From Robiginitalea aestuariiviva (GTDB lineage: Bacteria > Bacteroidota > Bacteroidia > Flavobacteriales > Flavobacteriaceae), in contig NZ_JARPUQ010000002.1 of the NCBI RefSeq assembly GCF_029537735.1, positions 611,536 through 675,535 of the forward strand: DNA of 64,000 bases, read 5' to 3'. A program made the position numbers and the translations under genes. The notes under the pieces were generated by a model. It worked only from the letters and a program-made list of their open reading frames with translations, searched no databases and was not told where the DNA came from. Of the stretch, positions 52,527-59,306 are shown one piece after another (the stretch's first letter is position 1; every line of letters begins with the position of its first letter).

Positions 52527-53387
52527 ATGCATTCTAACATCGCACCGGATGCCCTAGGGCAATGGCTGGTAGCGGAAGGAGGTGCCGAGGCTGCCGCCTG
52601 GCTGAAAAGTCAGCTTGCAGGCATTCTGGACCCGCCTTCGGGCCACAAGCTATTTATGGCCTACAGCCTGTGCGGGCGTAAGTTTCCGGATACTCCTATA
52701 GCGCCCCCACCCGCAGCGCTTATGGATCAGATGACGTATCTGCGGGAACATCAGATCCGAAGCCGGGAACTGGCCCGGGTATACCTGCTGGCCCGTGTGC
52801 TGGACGCCAACCCGGAATATTTTGTTCCCAAGGTTCGCCAACTGGCACAGGTGGCCGATACAGGGGAATTGGTGACCCTGCTCCGCTATCTTTCCACCTT
52901 GCCATCGGCCGCACAATTGTCAGACCTGGCGGTGGATGCCCTGCGCACGAACATTGCGGATGTCTTCGATGCCATCGCCCTCCGAAATCCCTATCCGGCC
53001 CGATATTTCAATACCGACCAGTGGAATCAGATGTATCTGAAGGCGGCCTTTATGCAGCGGGATCTGCTGGCCATCCCCGGGGTGGAAGCCCGGGCCAATG
53101 CCGATCTGGCCCGCATCATTTCGGATTATGCCCATGAACGCTGGGCAGCTTCCCGGGATATCGATCCTATTTTTTGGCGGCCGGTGGCAGCCTACCTGGA
53201 TCAGGATGGTTTGCTGGCGGATATGCGCCGCCTGCTGAAAAGCCCTGACCCCAGGGAGCAAAAAGCGGGCTACCTGGTGTGCCGGGCTTCCGGGCTTGCC
53301 CGGGTTCAGGACCTGATTTGGGTCCACCCCCTGCATGCCGAATTCCAGAACCATCCCTTTCGCTGGGAAGACCTTAAAGCCAAATAG
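52527..53387 (+). CDS. eboA: EboA domain protein
   Basis: The 286-residue protein is all-helical with no signal peptide or catalytic motif. It is assigned to EboA from its place as first gene of a complete ebo cluster and from features such as the repeated helical pairs around SRELARVYLLARVLDANPEYF and NPYPARYFNTDQWNQMYLKA. The biochemical role of EboA is unknown. The start at 52527 is supported by a -7 promoter element between it and the earlier ATG at 52467. It is followed after 2 bases by eboB. Confidence 0.82.
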   Translation: MHSNIAPDALGQWLVAEGGAEAAAWLKSQLAGILDPPSGHKLFMAYSLCGRKFPDTPIAPPPAALMDQMTYLREHQIRSRELARVYLLARVLDANPEYFVPKVRQLAQVADTGELVTLLRYLSTLPSAAQLSDLAVDALRTNIADVFDAIALRNPYPARYFNTDQWNQMYLKAAFMQRDLLAIPGVEARANADLARIISDYAHERWAASRDIDPIFWRPVAAYLDQDGLLADMRRLLKSPDPREQKAGYLVCRASGLARVQDLIWVHPLHAEFQNHPFRWEDLKAK

Positions 53388-53389
53388 TT

Positions 53390-54298
53390 ATGGAGAAACC
53401 CTTGCGTTTCATTGACCCCCATGTACACATGACCTCCCGTACCACGGACGATTACGAGGCCATGGCTGCCGCCGGCGTGGTGGCCCTTATCGAACCCGCC
53501 TTCTGGCTGGGCCAACCCAGGACCCAGGTGGGCTCCTTTCAGGATTACTACAGCAGCCTGGTGGGGTGGGAGCCTTTCCGGGCCAGCCAGTTTGGGATTA
53601 AGCACTACTGCACCATTGGCCTGAATTCCAAGGAGGCCAACAACGAACCTCTGGCCGAGGCCGTTATGGAACTGCTCCCCCTGTACCTCCATAAGGAGAA
53701 TGTGGTAGGGGTAGGGGAAATCGGGTACGACGACCAAACTCCCACAGAGGATAAATTTTTCAGGGCGCAGTTGGAACTGGCCAGGGAAATGGGGATGAGC
53801 GTGCAGGTCCATACCCCTCACCGGGACAAAAAGGCCGGGACCATACGGAGTATGGAGGTATGCCTGGAGCACGGCCTGGCCCCGGCAGACGTGATTATAG
53901 ATCACAACAATGAGGAGACCGTGCAGGAGGTGCTGGACCGTGGCTTCTGGGCGGCATTTACCATCTATCCCAAAACCAAAATGGGGAATGAGCGGATGGT
54001 GGAAGTCGTGCGCCGGTACGGCAGCGAACGTATCCTGGTGAACAGCTCTGCAGATTGGGGGGTGAGCGATCCGCTGGCCGTGCCTAAAACCGCTTCCCTT
54101 ATGCTGCGCAGGGGGATTTCCCGGGAGGATGTGGAGCGTACCTGTTATCAGAATGCCCTGGATGCCTTTGGGCGGAACAGCGGCATGTCCGAACAGGACT
54201 GGCAGGAGGCCGGCGGCATTGACCAGCGCCAGCTCTTTAACGACAATAGCGTACTTCGCGGGCAGCAACCCCGGGTGGATTCCGACGAAATCCGATAA
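53390..54298 (+). CDS. eboB: TatD family metal-dependent hydrolase EboB
   Basis: The 302-residue amidohydrolase-fold protein carries a plausible two-metal site: H11 and H13 in DPHVHM, E110 in GVGEIGYD, H141 in VHTPH, H172 in IIDHNN and D222 in SSADWG. True TatD proteins are nucleases, but EboB forms a separate clade and probably acts on a small molecule. It directly follows eboA and its TAA is one base from the GTG of eboC. Confidence 0.88.
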   Translation: MEKPLRFIDPHVHMTSRTTDDYEAMAAAGVVALIEPAFWLGQPRTQVGSFQDYYSSLVGWEPFRASQFGIKHYCTIGLNSKEANNEPLAEAVMELLPLYLHKENVVGVGEIGYDDQTPTEDKFFRAQLELAREMGMSVQVHTPHRDKKAGTIRSMEVCLEHGLAPADVIIDHNNEETVQEVLDRGFWAAFTIYPKTKMGNERMVEVVRRYGSERILVNSSADWGVSDPLAVPKTASLMLRRGISREDVERTCYQNALDAFGRNSGMSEQDWQEAGGIDQRQLFNDNSVLRGQQPRVDSDEIR

Positions 54299-54299
54299 G

Positions 54300-55202
54300 G
54301 TGGTGGGGCAGACCGTATCGGGACTCATCCGGCTCACGCGCCCGGCCAACCTGCCGACGGCAGCCGCTGATATCCTTGCCGGGATGGCCATAGCCCTTGG
54401 GTTGGCGGGGATGTCTCCAGCTACCCTGGGTTCAGAACTCTTGCCTTCCGCCCTTTTGCTGGTAGCTGCTTCAAAAGCCCTGTATGCAGGCGGGGTGGTC
54501 CTTAACGATGTATTTGATGCAGGACTGGATGCCGTGGAACGGCCGGAACGGCCCATTCCCAGCGGCATGGTTCGCCGGGGTGCTGCAGGGGGCTTTGGGG
54601 CGCTGTTGCTCCTGGCCGGGATGGCCCTGGCCTATGCGCAAAGCCTGCAGAGTGCCGGGGTGGCCCTGATCCTGGCCATTAGTATACTCTGGTACGATGC
54701 CCTGGCCAAGAAGAACGGTTTTTTTGGGCCGCTGGCCATGGGGATATGCCGGGGCCTTAACCTGGCTCTGGGGATGAGCCTCCTCCCGCTTGGGGAAATA
54801 TGGGTGTTTCTAGGGGTACCTCTGGTCTATATCTTTGCCATAACCACGGTTAGCCGCGGGGAGGTACACGGCTCGGGGAAAAAGCCCCTGATCCTGGCGG
54901 TGGTTTTCTACGCGATCGTTATTTTTACGCTGGGCTACCTGGTGTGGTACCATCAGGGAAACCTGCCTTATGCCGTGGCCTTCCTGGCGCTTTTTGCGAT
55001 CCTGGTCTTCCGGCCCCTTTTGGCGGCGCTCAGAGAACCCCTTCCCTCCCGGATCCGGAAGGCCGTAAAATGGGGGGTGATCGGGATTATTGCCATGGAC
55101 GCTGCCTGGGCGGCGGGTTTTGGCGATTGGTGGCTGGGCCTGATGGTGCTGCTGTTGTTACCCCTGGCCCGCTGGCTGGCTGGGCGTTTTGCTGTGACAT
55201 AG
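54300..55202 (+). CDS. eboC: UbiA prenyltransferase EboC
   Basis: The 300-residue protein has about eight membrane helices and the first Asp-rich motif of UbiA enzymes, NDVFDAGLD (residues 69-77), which binds prenyl diphosphate through magnesium. The second motif is weaker (YDALAKKNGFFGPLAMG). It would attach a prenyl or similar chain to an acceptor in the membrane. No ATG fits: translation probably starts at GTG 54300 or the next codon, GTG 54303, right behind the eboB stop. The frame open further upstream is antisense-free overlap with eboB and not conserved. Confidence 0.86.
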   Translation: MVGQTVSGLIRLTRPANLPTAAADILAGMAIALGLAGMSPATLGSELLPSALLLVAASKALYAGGVVLNDVFDAGLDAVERPERPIPSGMVRRGAAGGFGALLLLAGMALAYAQSLQSAGVALILAISILWYDALAKKNGFFGPLAMGICRGLNLALGMSLLPLGEIWVFLGVPLVYIFAITTVSRGEVHGSGKKPLILAVVFYAIVIFTLGYLVWYHQGNLPYAVAFLALFAILVFRPLLAALREPLPSRIRKAVKWGVIGIIAMDAAWAAGFGDWWLGLMVLLLLPLARWLAGRFAVT

Positions 55203-55207
55203 ACCTT

Positions 55208-56371
55208 ATGAAACGTATAGAAAAGACATTTTCCGTCCCCTTCAGGCACCGCCTGCTGTTTACGCGGGGGCTTTTTGAACCTGATAATGCCCTGCTGGCC
55301 GAAGTGGTGCGGGGCTACCGTCCGGACTCGGCTGTCCGCCTCCTCTTTGTGGCAGACTCGGGGGTGCTGGATGCCCATCCGGGCCTGGAGCAGCGCATCC
55401 GGGCCTATTGCCGGAAATGGGAGGCCCACCTGGACTTTACAGCCCTGTTATCCGTGCCCGGGGGCGAAGCCGCCAAGAATTCCGAAACCTGGTCCCAGCA
55501 GGTGCTGCAGGCCATTGACCGGGAGCGGATTTGCCGCCACTCCATTGTAGTGGCCATTGGCGGGGGCGCGGTGATCGACATGGTCGGGTATGCCGCGGCC
55601 ATTGCGCACCGGGGGGTACAGCTGCTCAGGATCCCAACTACGGTTTTGGCTCAGAACGATGCGGCCGTGGGGGTTAAGAATGGACTCAATGCCTTTGGCA
55701 AAAAGAATTTTGTGGGCACGTTTGCCGTGCCCCTGGCCATCCTGAACGACGCAGACTTCCTCCGCACCCTGGAAGACCGGGATTGGATTGCCGGGATGGC
55801 TGAGGCCGTGAAGGTGGCCCTGATTAAGGATGCCGGTTTTTTTGAGGCGCTGGAAGAACGGGCACGGGCCCTGCGCCAGCGCGATATGGAGGCCATGGAC
55901 CACCTGATCTACCGCTGTGCGGAACTGCATATAGATCATATAGCCGGTGGAGGGGACCCTTTTGAAAGCGGGTCTTCCCGCCCCCTGGATTTCGGCCACT
56001 GGGCCGGCCACAAACTGGAGCACCTGACCCATTACGAAATGCGCCACGGCGAAGCTGTTGCCCTGGGGATGGCCATAGACGTGGTGTACAGCCACCTTAC
56101 GGGTTGGCTGACCCGGGAAGACCGGGACCGGGTTCTTGCCCTGCTAGAGGCCCTGGGCTTTACCCTGGAATTGCCGGTGCTGGAAACGGATGGGGTAGAG
56201 GCCCTGCTGCAGGGGATTGAAGAATTCCGGGAGCACCTGGGCGGACGCCTGACCATTACGCTATTGGAAGGGCTTGGCCGCAAGCGGGATGTCCACCAGA
56301 TCGATTTGCCAACCATGCGCCAGGCCATCGGCTCCTTTTTGCCGGGCCGGGGGATTGAAAAAGCCTCCTGA
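55208..56371 (+). CDS. eboD: 3-dehydroquinate synthase-like sugar phosphate cyclase EboD
   Basis: The 387-residue protein belongs to the dehydroquinate synthase fold: an NAD-binding AIGGGAVIDMVGYAAAI, the loop RIPTTVLAQNDAAVGVKNG and a zinc site predicted at E199 (AEAVKVAL), H264 (DFGHWAGH) and H280 (RHGEAVALG). It is unlikely to be the shikimate enzyme, because of its place among ebo genes and its different active-site wording. It probably cyclises a sugar phosphate to a cyclitol-type product. It overlaps eboE by one base (TGATG). Confidence 0.87.
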   Translation: MKRIEKTFSVPFRHRLLFTRGLFEPDNALLAEVVRGYRPDSAVRLLFVADSGVLDAHPGLEQRIRAYCRKWEAHLDFTALLSVPGGEAAKNSETWSQQVLQAIDRERICRHSIVVAIGGGAVIDMVGYAAAIAHRGVQLLRIPTTVLAQNDAAVGVKNGLNAFGKKNFVGTFAVPLAILNDADFLRTLEDRDWIAGMAEAVKVALIKDAGFFEALEERARALRQRDMEAMDHLIYRCAELHIDHIAGGGDPFESGSSRPLDFGHWAGHKLEHLTHYEMRHGEAVALGMAIDVVYSHLTGWLTREDRDRVLALLEALGFTLELPVLETDGVEALLQGIEEFREHLGGRLTITLLEGLGRKRDVHQIDLPTMRQAIGSFLPGRGIEKAS

Positions 56372-57567
56372 TGCGCCTGGAAGGCCCGCTGCATATCAGT
56401 TATTGCACCAACATCCACCCCGGATCCGATTGGGCAACCACCTTTAAGGCCCTGGAGGCCTACCTGCCTGGGATCAAGGCGCAGGTAGCCCCAAACCAGC
56501 CCATGGGCCTGGGCCTCCGGTTATCGGATAAGGCCAGCCGCGAACTGGGTGAGGGTCCGGCCCTGGAGGCCTTTCGCACCTGGCTGGATGCCCGGCAGAT
56601 CTATGTCTTTACCATGAACGGGTTTCCCTACGGGGATTTCCACGGCAGCCCGGTGAAGGACCAGGTGCACCACCCGGACTGGACACGGCCCGAACGCCTG
56701 GAGTACACCCTAAGGCTGTTCCGCCAGCTGGAACAGCTCATGCCGGCAGGGGAGGAGGCAGGGATATCTACCTCCCCCGTAAGCTACAAGTACTGGCACA
56801 AGGACAAGGCCGCCACAGCTTCGGCCCTGGGGGAAGGCGCCCGGCAGATGGCCCGGGTGGCCGCTTACCTGGCCGGTCGGGAAGCCGCCACCGGCAACTA
56901 CCTCCACCTGGATGTAGAACCCGAACCCGATGGTCTTTTGGAAAATACGGCAGACGTCCTGAGGTTTTACCAGGATTACCTCCTGCCCCTGGGCGGCCCC
57001 ATTTTGGAAGAAACCCTTGGCATAGGCCCGGAGGAAGCAAGGGAGGCCCTGTTGCGTCACATTACCCTCTGTTATGATATTTGCCACTTTGCACTGGCCT
57101 TTGAAGGGCCGGAAAAGGTGCTGCCTGCCCTGCAGGCCGCCGGGATTCGGGTAGGCAAGATCCAGGTAAGCGCCGCCCTGAAAATTCCGGCCGGGAAGGA
57201 TCCCATGGCCGCCCTGCAAGCCCTACAGGCTTTTAACGAACCCATATACCTGCACCAGGTGACCCGGCAGACCCCTTCCGGGGTACAGACTTATCCGGAT
57301 TTGCCCGAACTGTTTCGGGAGGCCCCCGAATTTCAGGAATTGCGGGCCCATTTCCACGTGCCGGTATTTACGCAGACCTTCGGCTTGCTGGAAGCCACCC
57401 AGCCGGAAATCCTGGAGGTCCTTCAGACGCTTAAGGCAAGTCCCTTTACGCGTCACCTGGAGGTGGAGACCTATACCTGGGAGGTACTGCCCCCGGGCCT
57501 GAAGGAGGACCTCGGGGCTTCTATTGCCCGGGAGTTACAATGGTTAAAAACGGCATTGGAATCGTGA
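56371..57567 (+). CDS. eboE: TIM-barrel protein EboE
   Basis: The 398-residue protein has the fold of sugar-phosphate isomerases/epimerases and AP endonuclease 2. Likely metal ligands are the Glu in HLDVEPEPDG near 187, Asp and His in YDICHFALAFE near 236 and a late Glu. It opens with LHISYCTNIHPGSDW, a phrase characteristic of EboE. EboE has been described as a metabolite traffic protein in annotation, without biochemical proof. It overlaps eboF by 4 bases if eboF starts at the GTG at 57564. Confidence 0.86.
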   Translation: MRLEGPLHISYCTNIHPGSDWATTFKALEAYLPGIKAQVAPNQPMGLGLRLSDKASRELGEGPALEAFRTWLDARQIYVFTMNGFPYGDFHGSPVKDQVHHPDWTRPERLEYTLRLFRQLEQLMPAGEEAGISTSPVSYKYWHKDKAATASALGEGARQMARVAAYLAGREAATGNYLHLDVEPEPDGLLENTADVLRFYQDYLLPLGGPILEETLGIGPEEAREALLRHITLCYDICHFALAFEGPEKVLPALQAAGIRVGKIQVSAALKIPAGKDPMAALQALQAFNEPIYLHQVTRQTPSGVQTYPDLPELFREAPEFQELRAHFHVPVFTQTFGLLEATQPEILEVLQTLKASPFTRHLEVETYTWEVLPPGLKEDLGASIARELQWLKTALES

Positions 57568-58940
57568 AAAAGACGGTGGTCATTAACGTGGTGGGCCTGA
57601 CCCGCAGGCTTCTGGGTCCTCACATGCCCCGGATCACCGCTTTTGCCGAAAGGGGCGGGATGCAGGACATCCACCCGGTGCTGCCGGCCGTGACCTGTAC
57701 CGCCCAGTCTACCTATCTGACGGGTACCTGGCCCGAAGACCATGGCATTGTGGGTAATGGATGGTACTTTAACGAGGAGCTGGAGGTGAAGTTCTGGAGG
57801 CAATCCAACCGCCTGGTGCAGGGAGATAAAATCTGGGATGCCCTCCGTAGGGAAAACCCCGGTTTTACCTGTGCCAATATGTTCTGGTGGTACAATATGT
57901 ATTCCAGCGTGGATTTTAGCGTGACCCCGCGACCCAATTACCTGGCAGACGGTCGTAAAATCCCGGATGTCTACAGCCACCCCGCCGGTCTCAGGGACCG
58001 CTTGCAGGAGGAGTTGGGAACCTTTCCCCTCTTCCATTTCTGGGGCCCTAAAACCAGTATCCGTTCCACAGAGTGGATTGCCAACGCCAGTATGCTGACG
58101 GACCGCTGGCATAACCCCACCCTGACCCTGATTTACCTGCCCCACCTGGATTACAACCTGCAGCGCCACGGTTTGGACATGGATCGCATTGCCACGGATT
58201 TGCAGGAGGTAGACCGGGTGACGGGCAACCTGATTGATTATTATTCCGGGCAGGGGGCCCGGGTAGTACTCCTTTCGGAATATGGCATCACGAACGTACA
58301 CCGACCGGTTCACCTGAACCGTGTGCTGCGGGCCGCAGAACTGCTTGCCGTGCGGGTAGAGCGTGGGCTGGAACTCCTGGACGCCGGGGCCAGTGAGGCC
58401 TTTGCCGTAGCAGATCACCAGGTGGCCCATATCTATGTAAAGGATCCTGCTCGGATTCCCGAAGTGCAGGCGCTGCTGGCATCCCTTCCCGGGGTGGAAC
58501 GCCTGCTGGTCGGGGAGGAGCGCAGCGCAGCTCACCTGGGGCATGCCCGTTGCGGGGACCTGGTAGCCGTAGCCGACGCAGATTCCTGGTTTACTTACTA
58601 CTATTGGGAGGATGATGCCCGGGCTCCGGATTTTGCCCGGACGGTCGATATTCATCGCAAACCGGGGTACGACCCGGTGGAATTGTTTACGGACCCGGAC
58701 GATGCCTGGGTGATGCCCCGGGTAGTCGGAAAACTGTTGCGGAAGAAATTGGGCTTCCGTACCTTAATGAACATCATTCCACTGAAACCGGAGCTGGTGA
58801 AGGGCTCCCATGGACGCATCCCGGACGATCCGCTGGATTATCCTATCTTTATTTCAGACAACCCCGTTTTTCAGAACCCCGACCCCATGCAGGCTACCGA
58901 GGTGTATTCCTGCCTTAAAAGGCTTCTGGAGGCGGAATAA
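57564..58940 (+). CDS. eboF: Alkaline phosphatase/phosphodiesterase-fold protein EboF
   Basis: The 458-residue protein has the nucleotide pyrophosphatase/phosphodiesterase fold with the predicted nucleophile T44 in PAVTCTAQSTYLTG, LPHLDYNLQRHG (D196, H202) and a late GSHG. Compared with classical members the first metal Asp is replaced (NVVGL instead of xxDGL) and the usual DHG is EYG (LLSEYGI), so the metal site is altered. Start: GTG at 57564 gives MKKTVVINVVGL and a GTGA overlap with eboE; an ATG at 57540 would add eight residues. Last of the six core ebo genes. Confidence 0.86.
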   Translation: MKKTVVINVVGLTRRLLGPHMPRITAFAERGGMQDIHPVLPAVTCTAQSTYLTGTWPEDHGIVGNGWYFNEELEVKFWRQSNRLVQGDKIWDALRRENPGFTCANMFWWYNMYSSVDFSVTPRPNYLADGRKIPDVYSHPAGLRDRLQEELGTFPLFHFWGPKTSIRSTEWIANASMLTDRWHNPTLTLIYLPHLDYNLQRHGLDMDRIATDLQEVDRVTGNLIDYYSGQGARVVLLSEYGITNVHRPVHLNRVLRAAELLAVRVERGLELLDAGASEAFAVADHQVAHIYVKDPARIPEVQALLASLPGVERLLVGEERSAAHLGHARCGDLVAVADADSWFTYYYWEDDARAPDFARTVDIHRKPGYDPVELFTDPDDAWVMPRVVGKLLRKKLGFRTLMNIIPLKPELVKGSHGRIPDDPLDYPIFISDNPVFQNPDPMQATEVYSCLKRLLEAE

Positions 58941-58949
58941 GACCAACCG

Positions 58950-59306
58950 ATGAAACCTTTTTTCAAAGCTTTTGCCGCGCTGATGGCCCTTTTGTTTGCC
59001 TGGGCTGCCTATGTTCAACTCAATGACCCGGATGCCGCCGTCTGGATTGGGATCTATTTGGTAGCCGCCCTGGGGTGCCTGGGGTTTGCCCTGGGAAAAC
59101 TCCCCTATTGGCTGGCACTGGTGTTGGGCATAGCCTATCTGGCTGGCACCTTTCTTTTCTGGCCGGAAAGTTTTGAAGGGGTTCGCTTTGGGGAGCGCGG
59201 AATGGCCAATATGAATATTGAACGCGGGCGGGAATCCCTGGGGCTGGCTATAACTGCCCTGGTATTCCTGCTACTCAGCTGGCGCATCCGCAGGGACCGG
59301 TCATAA
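58950..59306 (+). CDS. Transmembrane protein 220 (TMEM220) family
   Basis: The 118 residues contain four hydrophobic helices and the family opening FAWAAYVQLNDPDAAVWIGIY, with the closing NMNIERGRESLGLAIT segment. Bacterial TMEM220 proteins have no known function. The gene begins 9 bases after eboF on the same strand, so it is probably transcribed with the ebo cluster and could help move or process its membrane-associated product. Its last 6 bases overlap the end of dnaX. Confidence 0.83.
   Translation: MKPFFKAFAALMALLFAWAAYVQLNDPDAAVWIGIYLVAALGCLGFALGKLPYWLALVLGIAYLAGTFLFWPESFEGVRFGERGMANMNIERGRESLGLAITALVFLLLSWRIRRDRS

Noticed and set aside
54129-54299. Upstream extension of the EboC frame inside eboB
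   Set aside because: It only reads eboB in another frame; the UbiA domain starts right after the GTG at 54300.
54944-55207. Upstream extension of the EboD frame inside eboC
   Set aside because: Out-of-frame reading of eboC; ATG at 55208 begins the conserved domain.
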